The position numbers and the translations under genes were made by a program. This document shows, piece by piece, positions 1 to 9,976 of a stretch of 38,450 bases of DNA; position 1 is the stretch's first letter; the number at the start of each line of letters is the position of its first letter. Under the pieces are notes generated by a model. The model was not told the DNA's origin. It did no database searches and saw only the letters and a list, made by a program, of their open reading frames with translations. Where the stretch lies: NCBI GenBank assembly GCA_029859505.1, contig JAOUCZ010000010.1:1-38450 (forward strand), written 5' to 3'. The DNA comes from Lysobacterales bacterium. Its GTDB lineage: Bacteria > Pseudomonadota > Gammaproteobacteria > Xanthomonadales > SZUA-36.

Positions 1-138
1 GAAAAAGACCGGATTCATATTTCAGGCACGCAGCAGCGCGCTATGTTGGCCGAAGATGCACCGGTACCGCCCGAGTTCGGACGTCCTGAAGTGATCGAGA
101 TTCTGCGGAAATACTATGCCGGCCTGGACAATACCTGA
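1..138 (+). CDS. sat: ATP sulfurylase (sulfate adenylyltransferase), C-terminal fragment, 5' end outside window
   Basis: Frame 1 reads [51 protein letters not shown]......PPEF.RPEV..IL..YY is typical of the ATP sulfurylase C-terminus. Confidence 0.8.
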   Translation, partial: EKDRIHISGTQQRAMLAEDAPVPPEFGRPEVIEILRKYYAGLDNT

Positions 139-204
139 AACTGACGATTATCCGTCCACACCCGGTTGATTACGGCCTGTTCGATATTGATAGACCGGCC
201 GGAC

Positions 205-1044
205 TTACAAACCATCCACCACCAGTTGGCTGAGCGACAGCAATTCCCGGGCTTTGCTATCACGTTTCACCAGGCAACTGAACAGGACATCGACAACATG
301 TTGTTGTGAGGCTGTGGAAATGATCTGCGGAAACTCGAAATCACCTTTCCTGTTGACAGAAAAAAGAGATACATCTGCCAACGATCTGATGGGGTTTGCG
401 TTGTAGTTTGTCAGGGAAATGATGCTCACCCCCGCCTTTTTCGCCTGCCGGGCGATCTGAACCATTTTTGTTGATTGACCGGAGAATGAGATAACAAATA
501 CAACATCTCCCTTGCCGAGGGTCATGACACTCGATAGTTGAATATAAGTATCCACCTCCGCGATAACCGACTTGCCAATCTGAATCAGCATGCTGGCAAA
601 GTTCCTTGCTACGAGTGAACCCGCGCCAAGCGCAACGATTTGGATTCTTTTACTTTTTTCTAATAATTCGACGCCGGATAAAATACTTTGTTCAGCATTC
701 AGCTCCATCGTTGTCAGCAAGGCTTCACTCTTGACGTTGTGAAGTTGTTCCGGAACGGACTCCATTTTGCCTTTGGCAAATCCATTCTTCTCCTCAAACT
801 CTGCACTTTTATCGTTCTTTACGACGGATTCGTGTATGGCCAGCTTCAGATCGGTGAAACCACGGTAATTTAATTTTTGGCTGAATTTGATGATACTGGA
901 TTGGCTTACACCAACGGCTGCTGCAAGATTTTGCGAAGAGTAATCCCTGATCAATGCCGAATTCTCAAGAATGAAGTCAGCAATCATTTTTTCATTGGCT
1001 GACAAGTCCTCCCGGACTGCCTGCATTTTCCCTAGACAAGACAT
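205..1044 (-). CDS. MurR/RpiR family transcriptional regulator (HTH + SIS domain)
   Basis: 279 aa; N-terminal HTH (LSANEKMIADFILEN...VGVSQSSIIKFSQKLNYRGFTDLKLAI) and SIS-like segment (RIQIVALGAGSLVARNFASML...VVFVISFSGQSTKMVQIARQAKKAGVSIISLT). Confidence 0.9.
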   Translation of the reverse strand: MSCLGKMQAVREDLSANEKMIADFILENSALIRDYSSQNLAAAVGVSQSSIIKFSQKLNYRGFTDLKLAIHESVVKNDKSAEFEEKNGFAKGKMESVPEQLHNVKSEALLTTMELNAEQSILSGVELLEKSKRIQIVALGAGSLVARNFASMLIQIGKSVIAEVDTYIQLSSVMTLGKGDVVFVISFSGQSTKMVQIARQAKKAGVSIISLTNYNANPIRSLADVSLFSVNRKGDFEFPQIISTASQQHVVDVLFSCLVKRDSKARELLSLSQLVVDGL

Positions 1045-1120
1045 AAAGTACTTTCCAGTATCTGAACTGTTTTCTTTGAACTAACATAGCAGATTGGCGG
1101 CAAAGCGGAAATAATAGCCG

Positions 1121-3517
1121 TTAATGCGCTGTCAGTGTCAACGGGTCTGCGTAAATACGTCTTTCGAAATCGATCACCTGGCCATCTGTCTGTAAAACCG
1201 GGAAGATATACACGGGGTCAATCCTGGCTTGCCAGCTTCCGTCGGAATTCTGCTCAACATTCACTTCAAGGTGTCCATAGTGTTTGCCACCATTACGCAG
1301 CACACCATCGGGGCCATAAACCTCTGGTGCGTCGGTATGAGCCAGAAAAACACGGTATGGGTTCTCAACACCTTTAACCGGTCCGCGCAGGCCATCACCA
1401 CCGATGCCGATATCATAAAAATGTATGCTGTGGTCGCGTTCAAGACCGTCGGGAGACACCTCGGTACCAGGCAGAACCGAATGTTCATACATTTCATCAT
1501 GACCTCCGAAAACCGCATCTACGCCGTGTCGTATGAACAACGGAGTGAGCGACTGCAGGGGCTGTGCGGACAATATATCCCCTCGCGGTTTTTCACCGGG
1601 CAAGCGACCATGCAAACCGGATGTATAAGGTGAATGGTGAAACATGACAAATGTAAAATGACTATTTTCCTGTGCCATTTGGAGCTCTGCCTGCAACCAG
1701 CGATATTGCTCTGAACCAGGTTGCCAGTCCGGTGCAAAACCACCCTCTCCTTCACCTAACAGTCTCCAGTTGGTGTCCATATCACTACGGTCCGGAAGCC
1801 CGTTGATGACATCGAGAACAATGATCGTCACAGCCCCATGTTTCAGGGAATAATATCGTTCCGAATGGTTGATATCGTCTGCGCCATTGGAAGGAAGATC
1901 AAAATAGGTCTGATACTTGTGTACGGCACGCTCGGAATCAGGCGTTGTATATTTACCGAATTCACCAGGACCACCGAAGTAGTCATGGTTGCCAAGCGAT
2001 GGAAGTAAAACCGTTGATGCTGCCAAATCGGCGTTATGTATCCAGAACTCATCCCAGTCGCGCTGTTCACCACCGGATTGAACAAGGTCACCTGCGATGG
2101 CAACGAACGCAGGTTGTCTTTGCTGAATAACTTTCAAATTCCGGGCATATCCTGTGGTTTGATCCAGGGGGTATCTACGTGGCCGTGCCGGGGTTTCAAC
2201 GCTTGGCCAGTGTGTATGCTTACCGGTGGATTCAGGTTCCGTTTCACTGTCACCGTAAACGATAAATCGCAACGATTTATCACCCTTATCCAGGGTTGAG
2301 AAATGGCCATCCCTGTGATCAGTGTTTTGCGTTACCTGGTACTGGTACAGGGTGTCGGGCTCAAGGTCTTTCAAGCGAATCTGGTGAAGATATGGCAATG
2401 GAGATTCAACGCAATCGAAGTCCCCACAAATTTCAGCTTCGTGATAGGCCAGTGCCTCGGCCCTGACTGGAGTGGATTCAAACATTACACCCTGCCCCAG
2501 GCTACCCGCATCACGTTCCCACACAGTCAAACGCCCTGCCCGGTCTTCTTTACTAAACCAGATAATTGTGATTGCATCCTCTGCCGGATTTTGCACATAA
2601 GGGGTCACATGAAAACCGCAATGGCCCAGTCGGGTTTTGCCTGCATCTGATTCAAGATAGCCATCAAGACGCTTCATCCAACCGGGAAGCCAACGCGCTT
2701 CATTTCTTTCCGGCGGTGACAGATCGACACGCAGATGCAACCGGCTGGCGGCAGCGTCTTTGAACTGCGCGACAATATCAGCGCATTCATCCTCAACTGA
2801 CCGCAAGCCTGTCAGCTCATCAAGTACCTGCACCAGACCCCAACCCTGTTCCTTGTAGGACTCGCGCGGGTTATTTCCAAGGCCTTTGAAGTTGTAGTAA
2901 TCAATGACCGCAAAAAGACCTTCCGGTGTTTCGAACAATAACTGCAGCAAACCGGTTAACTTCTGCTTTTTCTCAACAGGAAGATCCAGTTCACGCCAGC
3001 GCTGCTCAAAGGCCGAAACAATGAACCGGGCCTGGTATAACTTCGTTGCTTCCAACCATGTCCTCAGGCTATTCACTTGAGAGGACGTAGCGGCACTTTC
3101 AAATTCGACCTTGCTCTTCCAGGGTGCAGCAAACGGCTCCAGTTCGCCCAACCAGTCCGGCATTTTCAACTCTCCTGGAACCTGCTCACGCAGATAGGAA
3201 ACCAGGGCTGGAAACTGCTCATCGAAGGGAGCATCGACACCTTCCGGAAACCAAATAAAGTGGCCGATACCCAGGGAGGGGAAATCCTCTCCCTCGTTCC
3301 AATGAACCAGGAACTCAGCTTTACCGAGGGCTTCGTTCTGATAAATACGTGAACCTATCCAGTCGAAATCAGTATCACTCAATTCCGGCAGTACAAATGT
3401 TTCGGCGGCTGGTATTTTTTGCTTATGCCCCACTTCAATTGAGTAATATATCGCGCGCGCCAGGATAAAACCCGCCAACAGAACAAACGCTGCTATTGCG
3501 ACCGTTTTACGATTCAT
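1121..3517 (-). CDS. Membrane-anchored/secreted protein: lysozyme-like N-terminal module fused to a purple-acid-phosphatase-like metallophosphoesterase
   Basis: 798 aa; N-terminal TM/signal; metallophosphoesterase motifs VYGDSE, AGDLVQSGG, LGNHD, FHHSPYTSG, GGHDEMYEH in the C-terminal half; N-terminal half FDWIGSRIYQNE...FPSLGIGHFIWFPEG...YYNFKG. Confidence 0.75.
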   Translation of the reverse strand: MNRKTVAIAAFVLLAGFILARAIYYSIEVGHKQKIPAAETFVLPELSDTDFDWIGSRIYQNEALGKAEFLVHWNEGEDFPSLGIGHFIWFPEGVDAPFDEQFPALVSYLREQVPGELKMPDWLGELEPFAAPWKSKVEFESAATSSQVNSLRTWLEATKLYQARFIVSAFEQRWRELDLPVEKKQKLTGLLQLLFETPEGLFAVIDYYNFKGLGNNPRESYKEQGWGLVQVLDELTGLRSVEDECADIVAQFKDAAASRLHLRVDLSPPERNEARWLPGWMKRLDGYLESDAGKTRLGHCGFHVTPYVQNPAEDAITIIWFSKEDRAGRLTVWERDAGSLGQGVMFESTPVRAEALAYHEAEICGDFDCVESPLPYLHQIRLKDLEPDTLYQYQVTQNTDHRDGHFSTLDKGDKSLRFIVYGDSETEPESTGKHTHWPSVETPARPRRYPLDQTTGYARNLKVIQQRQPAFVAIAGDLVQSGGEQRDWDEFWIHNADLAASTVLLPSLGNHDYFGGPGEFGKYTTPDSERAVHKYQTYFDLPSNGADDINHSERYYSLKHGAVTIIVLDVINGLPDRSDMDTNWRLLGEGEGGFAPDWQPGSEQYRWLQAELQMAQENSHFTFVMFHHSPYTSGLHGRLPGEKPRGDILSAQPLQSLTPLFIRHGVDAVFGGHDEMYEHSVLPGTEVSPDGLERDHSIHFYDIGIGGDGLRGPVKGVENPYRVFLAHTDAPEVYGPDGVLRNGGKHYGHLEVNVEQNSDGSWQARIDPVYIFPVLQTDGQVIDFERRIYADPLTLTAH

Positions 3518-3605
3518 TGACAGGCTTCATTCAACAGGGGTCCCTTCACTTTTCCAAACCGACAAGCCACCCTGAACATATCGCCCAAAATGGCACGGGT
3601 AGTTT

Positions 3606-4580
3606 TCAGACTGTTTGATAATACAGATTCTGAGGATGGTTTGCCTGTGCAAAGAAAAACCAGCGCTCCATTAGCAAACCGATATATTGCATCAGGAACG
3701 CTGCAACAAGCAGTTCCATTACATGCGAACCCAAACCAAAAGACAACAATAGTAGTGGCAGGGGGAAGGCCAGCACCAGGAAAGCCCACTTGACAGATTT
3801 GTATTTACGTTTTGAGGCACCATGAAAATACTCACGGGTATTAAATGAACCACCCATGGCACCCTGGGCTGTTTGTTGTATATCGGTATGGCGAATACCA
3901 ATGGCAGTCTGAAGTGATGACTTATGCTTCAGCCGTGCGTTGCGATACAGACTGGCGGCACGGGTCAGAAATGCGAGCAAGGTCAAAACAACCGACCAGC
4001 CACCAAAAAAACCTGACATTCCAGAGTTTTGCCATGCCGCAAATACGGTCGCGAGAATGAAACCGGATGATCCGCCCAGCAATGTGTAATTGATAACCGT
4101 CAAAGGGCTCGCCCACTCCTGTAGCATCTTGAGGCAGGCATAGATCATGCCGGTACAAAGAAACAGGGTAAAACAAAGCAGGGTCGCGACGGCACCCACC
4201 AGCAGGGACACATCGACACTAATGTTCTTACTGACTGAAAATAGCACGGGGTTCCAACCAAGGTAGTGAATTAAACCCCAGGCAACAACGCTACCCATAA
4301 AGGCCGGAAGCACAATAACTTCACGCGACATCCAAGAGGTCCGCCAGCGGACCGCCGAGCGCCAGGCGCGTTCCGGGCGCCCCAGGTGGAAAAATGAACT
4401 CATGAGACCTGCCACCAACAGCACCATAACCAACATACTGCCGATCACATAAAATGACGGACTCTCATCCGGAAGAAGGTTGAGAACCGAGTACAACTGT
4501 CCACTATACAGCGCAAGGAACAAACCCTGGCCAGCACCGATAAGGGTGGTGAGAAAGATGATTGAAAATGCGGGATGCAT
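3606..4580 (-). CDS. soeC: DmsC/NrfD-type membrane anchor subunit, SoeC-like
   Basis: 324 aa polytopic protein; third gene of a MoCo oxidoreductase / 4Fe-4S / anchor operon; MHPAFSIIFLTTLIGAGQGLFLALY...FFHLGRPERAWRS is DmsC-like. Confidence 0.8.
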   Translation of the reverse strand: MHPAFSIIFLTTLIGAGQGLFLALYSGQLYSVLNLLPDESPSFYVIGSMLVMVLLVAGLMSSFFHLGRPERAWRSAVRWRTSWMSREVIVLPAFMGSVVAWGLIHYLGWNPVLFSVSKNISVDVSLLVGAVATLLCFTLFLCTGMIYACLKMLQEWASPLTVINYTLLGGSSGFILATVFAAWQNSGMSGFFGGWSVVLTLLAFLTRAASLYRNARLKHKSSLQTAIGIRHTDIQQTAQGAMGGSFNTREYFHGASKRKYKSVKWAFLVLAFPLPLLLLSFGLGSHVMELLVAAFLMQYIGLLMERWFFFAQANHPQNLYYQTV

Positions 4581-4592
4581 GATGATTATCCT

Positions 4593-5324
4593 CTACCAGC
4601 TTGTGATTTCATCGAAGGTCGGATCATCGTCATCGGGCATCGGCAATTGATGTTCCTTTTTAAGCGGATTATCCGAACGTACCAGTTCATCCTCATGGAT
4701 GGTGATACTGGCCTTACGGCGTGGTAAGTAGTGATTCGCAGGTTTGGTACCCCACTCGGGCATCAATTGATAACCACCGCTTTCACGTATGGCCGACGAG
4801 ACTTCTGAATCCGGGTCGCTGATGTCACCGAATATGCGCGCTTCTGCCGGGCAAGCCATTACACAGGCCGGTTTACGCTCGTTTTCGGGTAGCGATTCAT
4901 CGTAGATCCGATCAACGCACAAGGTACACTTTTTCATGATCTTCTGGTGTTCGTCCAACTCCCGTGCACCATACGGACAAGCCCATGAGCAGTAGTTACA
5001 GCCAATACACTTTTCACTGTCGACCAAAACAATGCCATCTGATTCCCGCTTGTAACTTGCACCGGTCGGGCACACGGGCACACAGGGCGGATCTTCGCAA
5101 TGCAGACAGCTTTTCGGAAAGTGAACAGTCTCAGTCGCAGGGAATTGACCTACTTCAAACGTCTGTACACGGTTGAAAAAAGTACCGGTCGGGTCTTTGG
5201 CATATGGGTTCATATCGGCCATATAACCCGCAGTGCCTGAAGTATTCCATTCCTTGCAACTGGTTACGCAGGCATGGCAACCCACACAGACATTCAGGTC
5301 GATTACGAGTGCCAGTTGTTTCAT
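4593..5324 (-). CDS. soeB: 4Fe-4S ferredoxin electron-transfer subunit, SoeB-like
   Basis: 243 aa; multiple cysteine clusters (CVGCHACVTSCKEWN, CLHCEDPPCVPVCPTGA, CIGCNYCSWACPYGAR, CTLCVDR). Confidence 0.85.
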   Translation of the reverse strand: MKQLALVIDLNVCVGCHACVTSCKEWNTSGTAGYMADMNPYAKDPTGTFFNRVQTFEVGQFPATETVHFPKSCLHCEDPPCVPVCPTGASYKRESDGIVLVDSEKCIGCNYCSWACPYGARELDEHQKIMKKCTLCVDRIYDESLPENERKPACVMACPAEARIFGDISDPDSEVSSAIRESGGYQLMPEWGTKPANHYLPRRKASITIHEDELVRSDNPLKKEHQLPMPDDDDPTFDEITSW

Positions 5325-8236
5325 GACGCGCCCCTCCTGCCAGCAAAATAGGTCAGCCAGCGACTGGGTTTCCTTTCAATCATCTGTCCCGGAACCGGTC
5401 CGATGGTGTCGAATTGCGGCGAACTGACCTGCTCTTCCCCTTCCGCGACCGGGTATATACGCACCTGCACATCAAACCAGCCCGCCTGCCCTGTTACCGG
5501 GTCTGAGTTTGACAGATGATCGCCATCAGCAGATGGTGGTAACTCTTCGCTGATCAGGTGGTTGAGCAAAAAGCCCTGTTTTGCCTCGTTGGCATCACCG
5601 TCCAGCGCCCAGGCACCTGATGCCTTGCCGATGGCATTCCAGGTCCACACCGTACCGGGCTCAACAGCCTCGGAGTGACGGCACAGGCAACGAACCTTGC
5701 CATGCATGGATTCCACCCACATCCAGGCACCATCTTCGATTCCTGCTTCCTTTGCGGTTTTTGTGTTGACGTTCAAGAAATTATAGGTGTGAATCTGCCG
5801 TAACCAGGCATTTTGCGAATCCCAGGAGTGATACATGGCCATGGGCCGCTGGGTAATGGCATTAAGCGGGTACTTTTCCAAATCAGATTGCAGTGCTTCC
5901 AATGGCTTTTCATAAAATGGCAATGGGTCGAAGTGCTTTTCCACTCGTTTACGCAGGTGGTCAGGTGGCTGTCTACCATCCGTTTTACCTTGCGCCGCCA
6001 GGCGGAACTGCTGCAGAACCTCGGAATAGATGTGTATATTAATAGGATCGGTATAACGCAATAAGGCATGGCGCTTGGCCCACTCAAGATAACCCTGGTT
6101 CCAGTTGCGCATGTATTGGTAGGATTTTGGCAACTCATAGTGGAAAACACAGTTGTTCTTCTCGTACATTTGCCATTGGTTCGGGTTGGGTTCACCCTTG
6201 ATGTACTCGTCACCATCCGGCCCCCTCCATCCGGCCAAAAAGCCAATACCGGAACCGGGTGAAGTTTCGTATTTGACTACAAAATCCTTGTAGTTCTGAA
6301 ATTTGGCACTGCCGTCAGCGTTGGTGAAAGCCGGCAGGTTTAATCGTGAACCCAATTCGACGATAACATCCTGAAATGGACGGCAATCACCGGTTGGTGG
6401 TACCACGGGGATACGGACTGAATCCGCCGGACCACTATATTCTGAAATTGGCCGGTCCAGCAGAGACATCGCGTCATGTCGCTCAAGGTAAGTGGTGTCC
6501 GGCAATACCAGGTCGGCAAACGCAACGGTTTCAGACTGAAAAGCATCGGCAACAATAATGAAGGGAATCTTGTACTCACCGTTCTCGTCACGATCATTGA
6601 GCATCTCACGCACACCGGAGGTATTCATGCTCGAATTCCAGGCTACATTGGCCATGAACAACATCAGGGTGTCGATCTTGTAGGGGTCACCCCTCCAGGC
6701 GTTGGTAACAGCGTTTTGCATCATGCCGTGAACCGACAGGGGAAACTCCCATGAAAATGCCTTGTCGATGCGAACCGGACTACCGTCATCATTGACAAAA
6801 AGGTCATCGGGGTCAGCAGGCCAGCCAAGCGGCATACCATCGAGTGGAGTATTGGGCTGGACCGCACGCGAATCGTTGGGCGGCTTGGCACAGGGCGGTA
6901 TGGGGCGTGGGAATGGCGCCTTGTGACGGAAGCCACCGGGCCGGTCTATGGTACCGAGCAGGCTCATCAATATGGACATGGCACGGATGGCATGAAACCC
7001 GTTGGAATGTGCTGCCAGGCCACGCATGGCATGGAAAGCCACCGGATTCCCGGTTACCACCTCGTGCTCAACACCCCAGCAATCGGTCCAGGGAATGGGT
7101 AACTCGATCTTCTCATCACGAGCCGTGATACCCATTTCGTGGGCCAGCCGAACAATGGTTTCTGCAGGTATTCCGGTTATCCCGGAGGCCCACTCGGCAG
7201 TGTACTTCTTGACCCGGTCTACCAATAATTGAAACGAAGGTTTAACCGGTGTGCCGTCTTCAAGCTGGTACTCACCAAGGAAATACGGATCAGCACCCTT
7301 TGTATAGTTGGGAACAGCCTTATTTTGTTCACGGTCCCACCACAATTTGTTTTGAGGATCAAAACAGCCTTCGTCATGGGGTATTTCAAAGCGCACAAAC
7401 ATACCGTGCTCTGATGATGATTCATCCATATTGACCAGTTCAGGCGCGTTCGAGTACTGCCTCAGAAACTCACGATCAAACAAACCCTGGCGGATGATTT
7501 CATTGGTCAGTGCCAGGAACAATGCGCCATCGGTTCCAGGCTTGATTGGGATCCACTCGTCGGCAATGGCAGAATAACCTGTACGCACCGGGTTGATGGA
7601 AATGAACTTACCGCCCTGTCGCTTGAATTTGGAAATTTCCATTTTTAATGGGTTGGAATGGTGATCTTCAGCCGTTCCGATCATCACGAACAGTTTGGCG
7701 CGCTCCAGATCAGGTCCCCCAAACTCCCAGAATGAACCGCCGATGGTATAGATCATACCGGCAGCCATATTAACCGAGCAGAAACCACCATGTGCTGCGT
7801 AATTCGGTGTACCGTATTGCTTGGCAAATAGGCCGGTCAGCGCCTGCATCTGGTCTCGTCCGGTGAATAGTGCGAGTTTTTTAGGGTCGGTACCGCGCAG
7901 GTGAGACATTCGGTCTGTCATGATTTCAAAGGCCTTGTCCCATGAAATCTCCTCGAAGTCATTGGCACCACGATCACTACCGGGCTTACGCAAAAGTGGC
8001 CTGGTCAGCCGTGCCGGTGAATACTGTTTCATGATGCCGCTGGAGCCCTTGGCACAGATTACCCCCTTGTTAAGTGGGTGGTCCGGATTCCCCTGGATAT
8101 ATCGGACTTCACCGTCGCGCAATGTAACCCGAATGCCACAGCGGCAGGCACACATATAACAGGTCGTATTTTTGACTTCTATTTGGCTATTTTCGTCGAA
8201 TTGCTTGGATAGGGGGTCATGTTTCGGCTTTGACAT
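5321..8236 (-). CDS. soeA: Molybdopterin oxidoreductase catalytic subunit, sulfite dehydrogenase SoeA-like
   Basis: 971 aa; N-terminal CYMCACRCGIRV...GVICAKGSSG [4Fe-4S] motif, no Tat signal, 4-bp overlap with soeB; size and operon layout fit SoeABC; sat nearby. Confidence 0.82.
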   Translation of the reverse strand: MSKPKHDPLSKQFDENSQIEVKNTTCYMCACRCGIRVTLRDGEVRYIQGNPDHPLNKGVICAKGSSGIMKQYSPARLTRPLLRKPGSDRGANDFEEISWDKAFEIMTDRMSHLRGTDPKKLALFTGRDQMQALTGLFAKQYGTPNYAAHGGFCSVNMAAGMIYTIGGSFWEFGGPDLERAKLFVMIGTAEDHHSNPLKMEISKFKRQGGKFISINPVRTGYSAIADEWIPIKPGTDGALFLALTNEIIRQGLFDREFLRQYSNAPELVNMDESSSEHGMFVRFEIPHDEGCFDPQNKLWWDREQNKAVPNYTKGADPYFLGEYQLEDGTPVKPSFQLLVDRVKKYTAEWASGITGIPAETIVRLAHEMGITARDEKIELPIPWTDCWGVEHEVVTGNPVAFHAMRGLAAHSNGFHAIRAMSILMSLLGTIDRPGGFRHKAPFPRPIPPCAKPPNDSRAVQPNTPLDGMPLGWPADPDDLFVNDDGSPVRIDKAFSWEFPLSVHGMMQNAVTNAWRGDPYKIDTLMLFMANVAWNSSMNTSGVREMLNDRDENGEYKIPFIIVADAFQSETVAFADLVLPDTTYLERHDAMSLLDRPISEYSGPADSVRIPVVPPTGDCRPFQDVIVELGSRLNLPAFTNADGSAKFQNYKDFVVKYETSPGSGIGFLAGWRGPDGDEYIKGEPNPNQWQMYEKNNCVFHYELPKSYQYMRNWNQGYLEWAKRHALLRYTDPINIHIYSEVLQQFRLAAQGKTDGRQPPDHLRKRVEKHFDPLPFYEKPLEALQSDLEKYPLNAITQRPMAMYHSWDSQNAWLRQIHTYNFLNVNTKTAKEAGIEDGAWMWVESMHGKVRCLCRHSEAVEPGTVWTWNAIGKASGAWALDGDANEAKQGFLLNHLISEELPPSADGDHLSNSDPVTGQAGWFDVQVRIYPVAEGEEQVSSPQFDTIGPVPGQMIERKPSRWLTYFAGRRGAS

Positions 8237-8313
8237 AGCGGCTTACCTGCTGTGCTTGGTCATAGAACATTAAAGTCTACTAATATACACCATTGACCCA
8301 CCCTTTGGAGAAA

Positions 8314-9795
8314 TCAGTGAGCCTTTGTAGCACGGTTGTGAGACCAGATTCGCAATGCGTTGAGTTGCTCAGACATGGTCTTGGACAAGGGCACAATCCG
8401 GTAGATGTTATGTATCAGGTCATCATAGTTAAACTCTCTCCCGTCGGTAAAGGCATCTATCTTTGCGGCTTTTACCATTTGCTCCATTTCGGCTGCTGTC
8501 CAACCTGCAACGATCTTTGCCAGGTGATCCATGTCGAACTCTCCGGGATCTCCACCCTGGTTGCGAATATGGATGGAAAGAATGTCAGCACGCGCTTTGG
8601 CTTCGGGCAAATCAACAAAGAACAACTGGTCAAAGCGGCCTTTACGGATCATTTCCGGCGGTAATATTTCAATTCTGTTTGCAGTAGCCGCCACAAACAC
8701 ATTGGGCGGTTTCTCCTGCATCCAGGTTAAAAAAGACGAAAAGATCGTCATATTCCCACTGGTCGCGGTGTCGTGTAAGAAACCAAAACTGTTTTCTATT
8801 TCATCGATCCACAAAACCACCGGCGCGGCGTTCTCAGCAGCGCGTATGGCGCGCTCCCAGGCGACTTCAGGTGCACCCCAGCCACCCGACATGATCTTGT
8901 TCATGTCCAGGCGAATCAGTGGCAGGCCCCATACAGAGGGTATGGTTTTGGCAGCAAGTGACTTTCCGCAACCACTGACACCCATCATCAGGATACCGGC
9001 AGGCATCTGTACATTGGCCTCCTGCGCTTCTTTGGTAAACAGTTTCTTACGGGAAACCACCCAGCTTTTGAGCTTGTCAAGACCGCCTATATTGTCGATA
9101 TCATAGGTTTTGGTGATGACTTCAAGGCAGTTTTCCTTCATCAGCAACTGTGCCTTGGTCCGGTTAATCTCACTCAATGCATCCTCTACATCAAGCACCT
9201 CTTCACTTATCAGCTGACGGAATAAATCCCTCGTCTCGTTTGAAGAGAGTCCCTGTGTGGCATATGAAACACGCTCGAGCCACTCCTCGGAAACCCGGGC
9301 TTGTACCGGGTACTCGTTGTTCAATCCCCTGATGAGTTCGTGTAATTCCTGTACATCCGGAAGAGGCAGATCAAGCAGCTGGACCTCTTTGTTTAGCCCC
9401 GGCGGAATAATAACTGAGGGATGTGACAACACCACGGCGCCGGGTCTTGATGACAGGGTGTCGTAAGCGTCCCGTAGTGCCCGGATCAATGAGGGATTAG
9501 TTTCGAACAATCCCGGTAGATCCTTCATCAGGCAGATCGCATCGGTATCTGAATGGATGACAAAAGCCAGGGCCTCTACCGGATCAAGCAGACCTCTTTC
9601 CTGACCCGGACCACTGGTAAATCCGAGTGCTGCTGTCCATTGCCAGACCGGACGATCATCTCCGAACAAGGACTGTGAGGCCGCGTACAGCATACGCTCC
9701 AGACGCTCTTCCTCCCAGGTTGCTACGTAAAGCAAGGGTGTATCTGAGGTAATAATCCGGGTGATCGTGTCTGAAGGATTCACAGGTTTTTGCAT
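8314..9795 (-). CDS. AAA+ ATPase, Ycf46-like
   Basis: 493 aa; Walker A GVSGCGKSLAAKT, Walker B VVLWIDEIENSF, AAA second region; N-terminal region typical of the Ycf46 group (PLLYVATWEEERLE...). Confidence 0.85.
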   Translation of the reverse strand: MQKPVNPSDTITRIITSDTPLLYVATWEEERLERMLYAASQSLFGDDRPVWQWTAALGFTSGPGQERGLLDPVEALAFVIHSDTDAICLMKDLPGLFETNPSLIRALRDAYDTLSSRPGAVVLSHPSVIIPPGLNKEVQLLDLPLPDVQELHELIRGLNNEYPVQARVSEEWLERVSYATQGLSSNETRDLFRQLISEEVLDVEDALSEINRTKAQLLMKENCLEVITKTYDIDNIGGLDKLKSWVVSRKKLFTKEAQEANVQMPAGILMMGVSGCGKSLAAKTIPSVWGLPLIRLDMNKIMSGGWGAPEVAWERAIRAAENAAPVVLWIDEIENSFGFLHDTATSGNMTIFSSFLTWMQEKPPNVFVAATANRIEILPPEMIRKGRFDQLFFVDLPEAKARADILSIHIRNQGGDPGEFDMDHLAKIVAGWTAAEMEQMVKAAKIDAFTDGREFNYDDLIHNIYRIVPLSKTMSEQLNALRIWSHNRATKAH

Positions 9796-9976
9796 TCTAA
9801 GGTTCTCTTCACGCAGGCGTATATGACAGGGTTAAAAATCAATAATAAACAAACGGCTCGACCAACTCATGATCTGCGTCATCAGACAGCTGAAATAATG
9901 ACATTTATTTACGTCATTCGAGTCATGATCATACGCTTTGCCATGCATCATACCCCATCAGTCCGCCATGCAATGA

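Noticed and set aside
1229-1633. 134-aa plus-strand ORF opposite the metallophosphoesterase gene
   Set aside because: Antisense shadow of a clearly coding frame; no family signal.
3514-3789. 91-aa minus-strand ORF between soeC and the metallophosphoesterase gene
   Set aside because: Mostly overlaps the soeC frame and has no recognisable motif.
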